This document shows positions 47,906 through 56,569 of a DNA stretch of 64,000 nt, piece by piece; the stretch's first letter is position 1, and every line of letters starts with the position of its first letter. Source of the DNA: Bacteroidales bacterium (GTDB lineage: Bacteria; Bacteroidota; Bacteroidia; Bacteroidales; Prolixibacteraceae); assembly GCA_012729335.1 (NCBI GenBank), contig JAAYDJ010000035.1, positions 248,001-312,000 on the forward strand. Reading direction: 5' to 3'. Under the pieces are notes generated by a model, which made no database searches, was not told the origin of the DNA, and saw nothing but the letters and a program-made list of their open reading frames with translations. Position numbers and translations under genes: made by a program.

Positions 47906-50242
47906 CTATTTCTGCCGTTTCCTCCCGGCTGATTTCTTTACAGGGCCTGCCGATACCAGTTTCATGCACTCCTCATAGGTAAGATCTGCGGCCTGGGTGC
48001 CCCTGGGAATTCTGAAATTCTCCTTCTTGTAGCTGATGTAAGGCCCCCACCTGCCGTTGAGCACCTTCAGTCCGTCATCTTCCAAGAAACCCTTTATCAC
48101 GGCGTTTTTCTCCTTTTCCCGCTTGGCACCGATCAGTTCCACAGCCCTTTCGAGGGTAACCGTATAAGGATCATCGGTTTTGGCCAGAGAGATAAACTGG
48201 TTGTTATGGCGAACATATGGACCGAAGCGGCCGATGCCCACGGTAACCGCTTTTTCCTCAAAAGAACCCAGTTCCCGCGGCATCTTAAAAAGTTCAAGGG
48301 CTTCCTCCAGGGTTATGGTTTCGAGGTGCTGGCCGGCACGCAGACTGGCAAAGCGGGGCTTCGCAACCTCTTCATCGGGCGAGGATTCCCCCAGCTGGGC
48401 AATGGGCCCGAATTTGCCTATCTTCACCGAAACCTCTTTTCCACTGAGAGGATCCACACCGAGCAACCGCTCCCCGCGGCTCTTTTCACTGGTTTGAAGT
48501 ACTCTGTCGATCAGCGCATGAAAAGGCTTGTAAAAACGGTCGATGACTTCATGCCACACCAGCTTTCCTTCGGCAATCTCATCGAGGCTCTCCTCAACGC
48601 TGGCCGTAAAGTTATAGTCCATGATCTGATCAAAATGACCGGTCAGAAAGTCGGTGACGACCATCCCGATATCGGTGGGAAAAAGCTTGCCCTTTTCGGC
48701 ACCCGCGATTTCCTGTTTCACCTGGCGGGAAAGGGTGTTTCCGGTGAGTTCCATCTGGATGAAAACGCGTTCCTTTCCTGGGCGGTCTTCCCTGACCACA
48801 TAATTCCGGTTCTGGATGGTGGTGATGGTGGGGGCATAGGTCGAAGGCCTGCCGATACCCAGTTCCTCGAGCCGTTTGACCAGGGAGGCCTCGGTGAACC
48901 GTGGAGGCCTCTGGGCATAGCGTTCCGTGGCCTGGATCTGCAAAGCCTCCAGGGGCATCCCCTCTCCGACAGGTGGAAGCAGCACCTGCCCCCCCTGGGC
49001 GATCGATTCCTCATCGGTCGACTCCATGTAGACTTTCAGAAAACCGTCGAAAACGATCACCTCTCCGGTTGCGACGAACTTCTCGGCCGTCGACGACATG
49101 GCAATGGTGATGACAGTCCTTTCCAGCTCCGCATCAGCCATTTGTGAGGCCAGGGTTCTTTTCCAGATCAGGTCGTAAAGCCTTTTTTCCTGCTGGGTGC
49201 CGGTCACGGTCTCATGATCGGGATAGGTGGGCCGGATGGCTTCATGGGCTTCCTGCGCCCCCTTGGCCTTGGTTTTATACTGTCGGGTTTTGAGGTATTC
49301 TTCACCGTGGAGCGCCCTGATTTTCGCGGCAGCGGCATTGAGCGCCAGGGAGGAGAGGTTCACCGAGTCGGTTCTCATGTAGGTGATCTTCCCTGATTCA
49401 TAGAGTTTTTGGGCCACCGACATGGTCAGCGAAACCGGAAAGCCGAGTTTACGGCTGGCCTCCTGCTGCAGGGTGGATGTGGTGAAGGGGGGTGCCGGCG
49501 AGCGACGGGCCGGCTTACGGGAAATGTCGGTCACCGAAAACCGGGCGTGACGGCATTTCTCCAGAAAAGCCCGGGCTTCCTCCTCCGTTTCGAAACGGCG
49601 CGAGAGTTCAGCCCTGAATTCGGCACGGCTCCCATCGGCCATCACACCACTGAAAAGGGCCGTCACCCGGTAGGAGGAGTTGGCCTCAAAGGCCATGATC
49701 TCCCTTTCGCGCTCTACGATCAGCCTTACAGCCACCGACTGGACCCTCCCTGCCGACAGCGAAGGCTTCACCTTTTTCCAGAGCACCGGCGAAATCTCAA
49801 ATCCCACGATCCTGTCCAGCACCCTACGGGCCTGCTGGGCATTGACCAGATGCAGATCTATGGCCCGGGGATGCTCAATGGCATGCCGGATGGCGTCACG
49901 GGTGATCTCATGGAAAACAATCCTTTGGGTGCGGGCAGGATCCAGCTTCAACTCATCCTGAAGATGCCAGGCAATGGCCTCCCCCTCCCGGTCCTCATCA
50001 GATGCCAGCCATACCACCCTGGCCCCCCGGGCCAGCTTGCGAAGCTCTGAAACCACCTTCTTCTTATCGTCGGAAACCACATACCGGGGGAGATAGTGGT
50101 TGCTGATGTCGATCCCCGAATCCTTTTTCTCCAGGTCACGGATGTGACCCATGCTCGAAGCCACCGTGAATCCATCCCCGAGGAACTTTCCGATGGTTTT
50201 GGCTTTGGCCGGTGATTCAACGATTACCAGATTTTCATCCAT
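47906..50242 (-). CDS. topA: DNA topoisomerase I
   Basis: A 778-residue type IA topoisomerase. Toprim domain ENLVIVESPAKAKTIGKFLG at the N-terminus with SDEDREGEAIAWHL; catalytic tyrosine in SGKITYMRTDSVNLS (about residue 291); ELGIGRPSTYAPT. The C-terminal part carries Topo_C_Rpt repeats (KIGKFGPIAQLGE, GIGRFGPYVRHNNQFISL, NGRWGPYISYKKENFRIP) in place of the CxxC zinc fingers of E. coli TopA. The ATG at 50242 is chosen over an upstream start in the promoter region. It relaxes negative supercoils. Confidence 0.96.
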   Translation of the reverse strand: MDENLVIVESPAKAKTIGKFLGDGFTVASSMGHIRDLEKKDSGIDISNHYLPRYVVSDDKKKVVSELRKLARGARVVWLASDEDREGEAIAWHLQDELKLDPARTQRIVFHEITRDAIRHAIEHPRAIDLHLVNAQQARRVLDRIVGFEISPVLWKKVKPSLSAGRVQSVAVRLIVEREREIMAFEANSSYRVTALFSGVMADGSRAEFRAELSRRFETEEEARAFLEKCRHARFSVTDISRKPARRSPAPPFTTSTLQQEASRKLGFPVSLTMSVAQKLYESGKITYMRTDSVNLSSLALNAAAAKIRALHGEEYLKTRQYKTKAKGAQEAHEAIRPTYPDHETVTGTQQEKRLYDLIWKRTLASQMADAELERTVITIAMSSTAEKFVATGEVIVFDGFLKVYMESTDEESIAQGGQVLLPPVGEGMPLEALQIQATERYAQRPPRFTEASLVKRLEELGIGRPSTYAPTITTIQNRNYVVREDRPGKERVFIQMELTGNTLSRQVKQEIAGAEKGKLFPTDIGMVVTDFLTGHFDQIMDYNFTASVEESLDEIAEGKLVWHEVIDRFYKPFHALIDRVLQTSEKSRGERLLGVDPLSGKEVSVKIGKFGPIAQLGESSPDEEVAKPRFASLRAGQHLETITLEEALELFKMPRELGSFEEKAVTVGIGRFGPYVRHNNQFISLAKTDDPYTVTLERAVELIGAKREKEKNAVIKGFLEDDGLKVLNGRWGPYISYKKENFRIPRGTQAADLTYEECMKLVSAGPVKKSAGRKRQK

Positions 50243-50333
50243 GTACTTCCGCTTTTCCGTTTTCAAAAATTTGTGCAAAGTAAATAAAAATGAATCGGTC
50301 AGCTCAAAATTTAAACTTCAAAAATATTACCGG

Positions 50334-50341
50334 TATATTTG
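50334..50341 (+). promoter_or_regulatory. -7 promoter element for the penicillin-binding protein gene
   Basis: TATATTTG fits TAnnTTTG; the expected transcript starts near 50348, 20 nt before the ATG at 50368. Divergent from topA. Confidence 0.55.
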
Positions 50342-50367
50342 TGATCCGAAATTCAAGAACAACACCC

Positions 50368-52719
50368 ATGTCAGACGAAAGTTCCCGGTTCAGGAAATAT
50401 ATCCGTTATTTTTGGGGGGCCTTTGCGGCGGTATCTGCCATCGTTATCCTGCTCTTTATTCTGATTGCCAAAGGATTGCTGGGATTTATGCCCACCTTTG
50501 AGGATCTGGAGAAGACCGAGACCATCCTGGCCTCGGAAGTGATTTCCGCCGATGAGAAGGTCCTGGGCACCTTTTTTACCGAAAACCGCACCTATGTGGC
50601 CTACGAAAACCTGCCCCCCCACCTGGTCGATGCCCTGATCGCCACCGAGGATGTCCGCTTCTACCGCCATTCGGGCATTGATTTCAGGGGTCTTCTGAGG
50701 GTGTTCAAGGGGATCGTCACAGGGGACACCAGTTCGGGGGGAGGGAGTACCATCTCCCAACAGATGGCCAAGATGCTCTTTCCCAGGGAGCACTTCAGCG
50801 GGCCTGTACAGCTGGCCCTGCGCAAATTCAGGGAATGGATCATTGCGGTGAAACTCGAAAGGAGTTACACCAAGGAGGAGATCCTGACCATGTACCTGAA
50901 CAAGTACGATTTTCTGAACCTGGCGGTGGGCATCAAATCGGCGGCCAACGTCTATTTCAACTGTGAGCCCGACTCCCTTCAAATGCATGAAGCCGCCATG
51001 CTGGTGGGAATGGCCAAGAACAGCTCCCTTTACAATCCGCTGCGGAGACCCGAACTGACCCTTCAGCGACGCAACGTGGTCCTTTCCCAGATGCGGAAGT
51101 ACGGCTATATCTCCCGGGAAGTCTATGATTCCGTCAAGGTGCTGCCCCTGGACCTCGACTTCAACCGTGTCGACTTCAAACGGGGACTGGCCCCCTATTT
51201 CAGGGAATACCTGCGGCTTACCCTGAACGCCCAGAAACCCGAAAGGAAAAACTATGCCAGCTTCCAGCTGCAGAAATTCAGGGAAGACTCGGTGGAATGG
51301 GAGACCAACCCCCTCTTTGGGTGGTGCCATAAAAACAAAAAAAGGGACGGCACCTCCTGGGACCTGTACCGCGACGGACTGAAAATCTATACCACCATTG
51401 ATTCGCGCATCCAGCACCACGCCGAGGAAGCCCTGAACTACCACCTGAGCACCAACGTGCAACCCGTCTTCGACGCCCGGATGAAATCCCTGCGAAACCC
51501 TCCCTTCAGCAACGACATGACCTCCGAAGAGACCGAAGAGCTTCTTTCCCGTTTTGTCAGGCAGTCGGAACGTTACAGGGTGCTCTCAGAACAGGGGAAA
51601 AACGAACGGGAGATCCGCGAAATCTTCAGCAAACCGGTTGAGATGTCGGTCTTCTCCTGGAAGGGGGCCATCGACACGATCATGTCGCCCATGGACTCCA
51701 TCAAGTGGTACCTCCGCTATTTCAGGTCGTCGCTGATGGCCATGGAAAACGGCACGGGGAAAGTGAAGGCTTACGTGGGCGGGCCCAACTATGAGTATTT
51801 CATGTACGACATGGTCAAGGGGGGCAAGCGGCAGGTGGGATCGACGGTGAAACCCTTCCTGTATACCCTGGCCATGCAGAACGGTCTCACCCCCTGCACG
51901 AGAGTTCCCTATGTCAGGCAACAGTTTGTGCTCCCCGACGGCAGGGTGTGGGAACCCCGCGATGCAACCCATGACACCGAAAACTATGGCAAGATGGTCA
52001 CCCTGAAATGGGGGTTGGCAAACTCCCGGAACATGATTTCTGCCTGGGTGATGAAACAATTCAATCCCAGCGCCATGGCCGAAGTAATGCACAAACTGGG
52101 TATTTACAGCCCTATCGACCCGGTATTCTCGATGTTCCTGGGAACTTCCGACATCACCCTTTATGAGATGGTGGGGGCTTTTGGCACTTATGTCAACAAG
52201 GGGGTTTTTATCCGTCCCTATTTTGTCACCCATATCGAAGACCGGCATGGCACCCGGGTGGCCTCCTTCATGCCACAACGGTATGAAGCCATTGACGAGA
52301 ATACCGCCTATCTGATGGTCAACCTGCTCGAAGGGGTGGTCAATGAGGGCACCGGGAGCCGCCTGCGCAACCGCGACGGCTACGGAAAGTTCACCATGCC
52401 CATCGCCGGAAAAACAGGGACCACCCAGAACCATTCCGACGGCTGGTTCATTGGGATGACCCCTCGACTGACGGCGGGGGTTTGGACCGGCGCCGACCTG
52501 CGAAGCATCCGCTTTTCCGACATCAGCTCAGGACAGGGCGCCAGCATGGCCCTCCCCATCTGGGGCTATTTCATGAAACGGGTCCTGGCCGATCCCACCC
52601 TCGGATACACCGAAAACAGCCACTTCGAAAGACCCGCCAGCTTTAACGTCGACCTCAACTGCACCGGCAGCGACCCCGTCAGACAGGGTGAAATCCTGGA
52701 ATTTGAAGACTTCCTGTAA
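50368..52719 (+). CDS. Class A penicillin-binding protein (PBP1A-like)
   Basis: A 783-residue bifunctional murein synthase: one N-terminal TM (FWGAFAAVSAIVILLFILIAKGLLGF), GT51 transglycosylase (ATEDVRFYRHSGIDFRG, GGGSTISQQMAK, ERSYTKEEILTMYLNKYDF) and a transpeptidase with SxxK in GSTVKPFLYTLAM (Ser about residue 490), SRN and KTGTT (about residue 680). The insertion between the two domains carries extra helices. It polymerises and crosslinks peptidoglycan in the periplasm. The ATG at 50368 is chosen because the upstream in-frame codon at 50290 lies before the promoter element. Confidence 0.94.
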   Translation: MSDESSRFRKYIRYFWGAFAAVSAIVILLFILIAKGLLGFMPTFEDLEKTETILASEVISADEKVLGTFFTENRTYVAYENLPPHLVDALIATEDVRFYRHSGIDFRGLLRVFKGIVTGDTSSGGGSTISQQMAKMLFPREHFSGPVQLALRKFREWIIAVKLERSYTKEEILTMYLNKYDFLNLAVGIKSAANVYFNCEPDSLQMHEAAMLVGMAKNSSLYNPLRRPELTLQRRNVVLSQMRKYGYISREVYDSVKVLPLDLDFNRVDFKRGLAPYFREYLRLTLNAQKPERKNYASFQLQKFREDSVEWETNPLFGWCHKNKKRDGTSWDLYRDGLKIYTTIDSRIQHHAEEALNYHLSTNVQPVFDARMKSLRNPPFSNDMTSEETEELLSRFVRQSERYRVLSEQGKNEREIREIFSKPVEMSVFSWKGAIDTIMSPMDSIKWYLRYFRSSLMAMENGTGKVKAYVGGPNYEYFMYDMVKGGKRQVGSTVKPFLYTLAMQNGLTPCTRVPYVRQQFVLPDGRVWEPRDATHDTENYGKMVTLKWGLANSRNMISAWVMKQFNPSAMAEVMHKLGIYSPIDPVFSMFLGTSDITLYEMVGAFGTYVNKGVFIRPYFVTHIEDRHGTRVASFMPQRYEAIDENTAYLMVNLLEGVVNEGTGSRLRNRDGYGKFTMPIAGKTGTTQNHSDGWFIGMTPRLTAGVWTGADLRSIRFSDISSGQGASMALPIWGYFMKRVLADPTLGYTENSHFERPASFNVDLNCTGSDPVRQGEILEFEDFL

Positions 52720-52843
52720 GCCGTAAAGCTGACCGATTGGCGGCTGCCGGAGAATAACAGGCTTGAGGGAGGTTACAGGACCATGATGTGACCCGGCCAC
52801 CAATGAAGGTGCGCCTGCCTGAGATAAAAGGCAACCTGATGGA

Positions 52844-53344
52844 TTAAAGGATGATCAGCAGCAGAGCCAGAACCAAAAGCAGCATGAGCAGAATAAACTG
52901 GTTCCTGACAAACAACCCCAGCAGGATCAGAATCTCCACCTCCTCACAACAGGCAGTGAAGAGCTCGATATCCCCTTTTTCACGGGTAATGAATTCATTG
53001 GAGGTAAATACCACAATCTCGGTACCATTGAATTTCCAGGCCCACCGCGACTGCCAGAAATTCTTGATCTCCAGTTCAAAACGTTTACCGTTGATCACTA
53101 CGTCGCTCCGGGGATTGAAAATATTCACGGTCACTTCCGTCAGCAGGGAATCCATCTTGGCATCCCTGAGTTCTATCCTGGAATTGAAAAAGTCCCTTTT
53201 CAGGATAAAGATTCTGCCGTTGATGTCTGCGGAAGCCTTACCACTGAACATATTGTTCCAGCGAATGGTACCGATTCTTTCGCCGCCCTGATGGATTTCC
53301 AGCTTTGCACCGAAAATCTCCTTGATCCAGAATAGTTTATCCAT
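52844..53344 (-). CDS. Unknown protein with a beta-rich domain and C-terminal hydrophobic segment
   Basis: A 166-residue protein I cannot assign. About 130 residues of alternating strands (LEIHQGGERIGTIRWNN, GRIFILKRDFFNSRIELRD, WAWKFNGTEIVVFTS) recall a LURP-one/tubby-like or phospholipid-scramblase-like barrel, but that is a guess. The last 35 residues are strongly hydrophobic (VEILILLGLFVRNQFILLMLLLVLALLLIIL), one or two TM helices, so it is a tail-anchored membrane protein. It stands alone between the penicillin-binding protein and rlmN. No TAnnTTTG box is seen upstream. Confidence 0.65.
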   Translation of the reverse strand: MDKLFWIKEIFGAKLEIHQGGERIGTIRWNNMFSGKASADINGRIFILKRDFFNSRIELRDAKMDSLLTEVTVNIFNPRSDVVINGKRFELEIKNFWQSRWAWKFNGTEIVVFTSNEFITREKGDIELFTACCEEVEILILLGLFVRNQFILLMLLLVLALLLIIL

Positions 53345-53440
53345 CGGAACTTGTTTTGGAAATTTCCTATAAAAATAACACTTTGGTACCGATAATCGGC
53401 AAGTCAGGAGGTTTTTTATGTGGAGGGAACTTTAGGCGGG

Positions 53441-54466
53441 TCACTCCTTTTTCAGCAGTTCACGGGTTGAAAGCAGGCCGCATGCCGCATAGATGTCCTG
53501 ACCGCGGGAGGCCCTGACGGTGGTCAGAATCCCTTTGTTGTTAAGGCTCTCCCTGAAGCTGGTAATGGTCTCTTCGTGACTCCCGAGGAGCGGCGTGCCG
53601 GGTATGGGATGAAACCGGATGAGGTTGATGCGACAGCTCAGACCGTTCAGCAGACGGGTGAGTTCCCGCACATGGCGCGGCGTATCGTTGAAATCCCTGA
53701 ACATGATGTACTCGAAAGAAACCCTTCGCTGGTGGCTGAAATCCCATTTTCTGATCTCATCGACCACCTGGGCAATGGGATAGGCTACCTGGACCGGCAT
53801 GAGCTGCCGCCGCTCCTCGTCATAAGGGGTGTGCAGACTGACGGCCAGATGGGCCTCACTTTTCTCGAGAAAGGTTTTCATAGCCGGTATGATCCCGATG
53901 GTCGACACGGTAATGCGCCGGGGACTCATGGCATATCCCCAGGGGGCTGTGAGGATCTCCAGGCTGGTAAGCACCTCCTCCAAATTATCGAAGGGTTCTC
54001 CCATGCCCATGTATACAATATTGGAGACCCTACCGGCCTCTTCGATGCTGCGGATCTGGTTGACAATCTCCCCTGCGGTGAGCTGCCCCTGGAACCCCTG
54101 CTTTCCGGTCATGCAGAAAAGACAACCCATCTTGCACCCCACCTGGGAACTGACACATACGGTAATGCGGTCTCCCTCGGGAATCATGGCCGTCTCAATA
54201 AACTTCCCCGAGGCGGTCCCGAAAAGATACTTCCTGGTGCCATCGGCGCTGGTCTGTACCTTGGCCGGTGGGAATATCCCCAACACATATTTTTCAGCGA
54301 GAGCCTCCCTGACCTTCAAGGAGAGGTTGGTCATCTCCCCGAAGGAGCCGGCTCCCTTGGCATAAAGCCAGTCTGCAATCTGCCGGGCCGTATAGGCCGG
54401 CCAGCCGGCAGCCCCGGTGATCTCCCGTAAGCCGGAAAGGGTCTTCCCGAAAAGCATCTCTTTCAT
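53441..54466 (-). CDS. rlmN: 23S rRNA (adenine2503-C2)-methyltransferase
   Basis: A 341-residue radical SAM enzyme: CxxxCxxC in SSQVGCKMGCLFCMTGKQGF (about residue 108), VVYMGMGEPFDN-type block NIVYMGMGEPFDNLEEV, ISTIGIIPAM-equivalent TVSTIGIIPAMKTF, and the C-terminal catalytic Cys in DIYAACGLLS. It methylates A2503 of 23S rRNA and, in E. coli, some tRNAs. The ATG at 54466 lies 7 nt after the reductase stop, so the two genes form an operon. Confidence 0.95.
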   Translation of the reverse strand: MKEMLFGKTLSGLREITGAAGWPAYTARQIADWLYAKGAGSFGEMTNLSLKVREALAEKYVLGIFPPAKVQTSADGTRKYLFGTASGKFIETAMIPEGDRITVCVSSQVGCKMGCLFCMTGKQGFQGQLTAGEIVNQIRSIEEAGRVSNIVYMGMGEPFDNLEEVLTSLEILTAPWGYAMSPRRITVSTIGIIPAMKTFLEKSEAHLAVSLHTPYDEERRQLMPVQVAYPIAQVVDEIRKWDFSHQRRVSFEYIMFRDFNDTPRHVRELTRLLNGLSCRINLIRFHPIPGTPLLGSHEETITSFRESLNNKGILTTVRASRGQDIYAACGLLSTRELLKKE

Positions 54467-54473
54467 AATCCTT

Positions 54474-55145
54474 TTAAAAATAGATTTCTGCAACGATGTC
54501 ACCCCAGGGAACTCCCCCCGCGATGAGGATATCGCGGGCTTCCACCACCATGAGGGGATTGCCGCAAAGATAATACCGGGTTCCGGAAGGAAAAGAGGCC
54601 TGCTGCTGAAGCCAGGCCGTCAGCCTTCCCTGGAAGACCTCCCCGTCGCCCTCCCGGGAACAGCAACGGACATAACGGCTCCCCATCTCCCTTTGCAGCT
54701 CCTCACCGAAATAAAATTGATTAAGATAGCGTACACCGTGCACCAGGAGGTGATGACTTCCCAGGCCAGACCTGAACATGCTGTAGAATGGGGCGATGCC
54801 CGTTCCACTGGCGATCCACCAGGCCGGTGCCTCATCCCCCAGAAAGGTCCCATACGGGGCCGACACATATAGCCGGTCACCCGGCCGGAGCGCCGCCATC
54901 CGTGGCGTAAGAGATCCCTCCTCCCTGACATTGAACAACACGGCCATCTCTTCCTCCCTGTTGCCGCTGCACAAACTGTAAATACGGGGAGTCTCCCCTT
55001 CACCCAACGCCAGCTTTACTACCTGCCCGGGCAAAAAATCATCCTCCCGACGCCATGAAATCAAATGCACCCGCGGAGAAATCTCTTCATTCCGTATAAG
55101 CGTCACCGGCCGCATGACCGCCTCCTCCATTTTTCCACTTGCCAT
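54474..55145 (-). CDS. Ferredoxin-NADP reductase-like flavoprotein
   Basis: A 223-residue FNR-fold protein: FAD-binding TPRIYSLCSG (RxYS), LRPGDRLYVSAPYGTFLG, NAD(P)-binding WWIASGTGIAPFYSMF and the CGNP motif YLCGNPLMV, ending with an aromatic residue (AEIYF). It transfers electrons between NAD(P)H and a ferredoxin or flavodoxin; the partner is unknown. Starts at 55145, 55130 and 55115 are possible. Upstream is a -7 box; rlmN follows. A role in feeding electrons to the radical SAM enzyme RlmN is an attractive but untested inference. Confidence 0.85.
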   Translation of the reverse strand: MASGKMEEAVMRPVTLIRNEEISPRVHLISWRREDDFLPGQVVKLALGEGETPRIYSLCSGNREEEMAVLFNVREEGSLTPRMAALRPGDRLYVSAPYGTFLGDEAPAWWIASGTGIAPFYSMFRSGLGSHHLLVHGVRYLNQFYFGEELQREMGSRYVRCCSREGDGEVFQGRLTAWLQQQASFPSGTRYYLCGNPLMVVEARDILIAGGVPWGDIVAEIYF

Positions 55146-55164
55146 GTACCACCGTTATTAAATC

Positions 55165-55172
55165 CAAAAATA
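55165..55172 (-). promoter_or_regulatory. -7 promoter element for the reductase-rlmN operon
   Basis: Minus strand TATTTTTG fits TAnnTTTG, about 20 nt before the ATG at 55145. Confidence 0.45.
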
Positions 55173-55295
55173 CGCTTTCCCTGCATCAAAAGGAAACCTG
55201 CCCCTCGAATGGCTTCACATTCCCCTGACATGTTCCCTTTAAACCTTACACCGACAAAAAGGTTCAACTACTTTTTTATTTTTTTAATAAGTTGC

Positions 55296-55326
55296 TTGCA
55301 TTTCTGGGAATAATTGATGACATTTG
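55296..55326 (+). promoter_or_regulatory. Candidate promoter of the amino-sugar cluster
   Basis: TTG (55296-55298), 20-nt spacer, GACATTTG (one mismatch to TAnnTTTG), 16 nt before the ROK regulator ATG. Confidence 0.45.
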
Positions 55327-55342
55327 AAGCAACAGAACGGCG

Positions 55343-56557
55343 ATGGAGGTTTTTTTAAGGAATAAAAAGCTGATGCAGGGGGTCGAGCTCAAGAAGGCTG
55401 GCCAGCAGAAGCAAATCATCAGGTCGTTGTATTTTCACGGGCCTGGGTCAAATGCGGAATTGTCGCGTGATTTGGGGCTGAGTACGCCCAAAGTGAACAG
55501 TTTGTTGCAGGAGATGATTCACCGGGGGACCGTCAGGGAACTGGGGCACGGGGATTCGAGCGGAGGCCGCCGGCCGGTGATGTATGGGCTGGCCCCGGAA
55601 GCCTTTTACATGGTGGGAATCACCATCAACGTGAATTTTTCGGTCATCGCCATTTTCAACGCTCAGAACAGGGAAATCAGTGGTCCGTATACCCTTCCGG
55701 TAAAAATGGAAAGGGACATTACCCTTTTTGAACGGATCAACGACCGCTTGCAGGAGATTATCAGGGAAGAAGGCATTGACCGGAAAAGGATTGCAGGCGT
55801 GGGCATCGAACTACCGGGGTTGGTCAATCAGGAGAAACACATCAATAAAACCTATTTCCCGGGAGAGGAGGAGCTGCACCTGAAATTGGGAGAGATTTTC
55901 GGGATGCCTGTCTTTTTTGACAACGATGCGCGCCTGCGGACTTTTGCAGAGCAGCATTTCGGGCTGGCACGGGGGAGGCAGCATGTGCTGATGATTCATA
56001 TGGACTGGGGCATCGGCATGGGTCTGATCGTCAATGGCCAGCTGTATGGAGGCAAGTCGGGATTTTCGGGGGAGTTCGGCCATATTCCGATGGCAGACAA
56101 TGGGATCCTGTGCAATTGCGGCAAGATTGGCTGCCTGGAGACCATCGCCTCGGCGCCGGCCATTGCCAGGCAGGCCCGTGAGGGGGTAGCCGGCGGCAAC
56201 TCATCCCTGATCACCACCCTGGTGGAGGGAGATCTTCAGAAAATCACCACCAGCACAGTCATCGAAGCGGCACGCCTGGGCGACCAGTTTTCAATCTCCC
56301 TGCTTTCACAGGCCGGTTTCTGGCTGGGCAAAGGTATGGCCCAGCTGATGCAGGTCTTTAATCCCGAGCTGATCATCATCGGCGGCATGGTCGCCGAAGC
56401 AGGTCAGTTCATGATGGCCCCCATCCAACAGGCCATTTATACCTATGCCAACAGCGACATCAGCAACGATACAGAGATTCTCTTCTCCATCCTGGGGGTA
56501 AGGGCCGGGGCCATTGGAGCCGCTGCCTTCGCCCTCGAGAAACTAGCCAATAATTAA
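55343..56557 (+). CDS. ROK-family transcriptional regulator (NagC/Mlc-like)
   Basis: A 404-residue ROK protein with an N-terminal winged helix-turn-helix (about residues 22-75: IIRSLYFHGPGSNAELSRDLGLSTPKVNSLLQEMIHRG) and a sugar-kinase fold. The zinc motif is NCGKIGCLE and the sugar site EFGHIPM. In place of the kinase Asn-Asp-Ala-Asn motif it has DNDARLRTF, in keeping with a regulator that binds sugar but does not phosphorylate it. It lies 12 nt before the NagB-PIG-L gene and very likely represses or controls this cluster in response to GlcNAc or its phosphate (inference). Confidence 0.88.
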   Translation: MEVFLRNKKLMQGVELKKAGQQKQIIRSLYFHGPGSNAELSRDLGLSTPKVNSLLQEMIHRGTVRELGHGDSSGGRRPVMYGLAPEAFYMVGITINVNFSVIAIFNAQNREISGPYTLPVKMERDITLFERINDRLQEIIREEGIDRKRIAGVGIELPGLVNQEKHINKTYFPGEEELHLKLGEIFGMPVFFDNDARLRTFAEQHFGLARGRQHVLMIHMDWGIGMGLIVNGQLYGGKSGFSGEFGHIPMADNGILCNCGKIGCLETIASAPAIARQAREGVAGGNSSLITTLVEGDLQKITTSTVIEAARLGDQFSISLLSQAGFWLGKGMAQLMQVFNPELIIIGGMVAEAGQFMMAPIQQAIYTYANSDISNDTEILFSILGVRAGAIGAAAFALEKLANN

Positions 56558-56569
56558 TACTACATAACA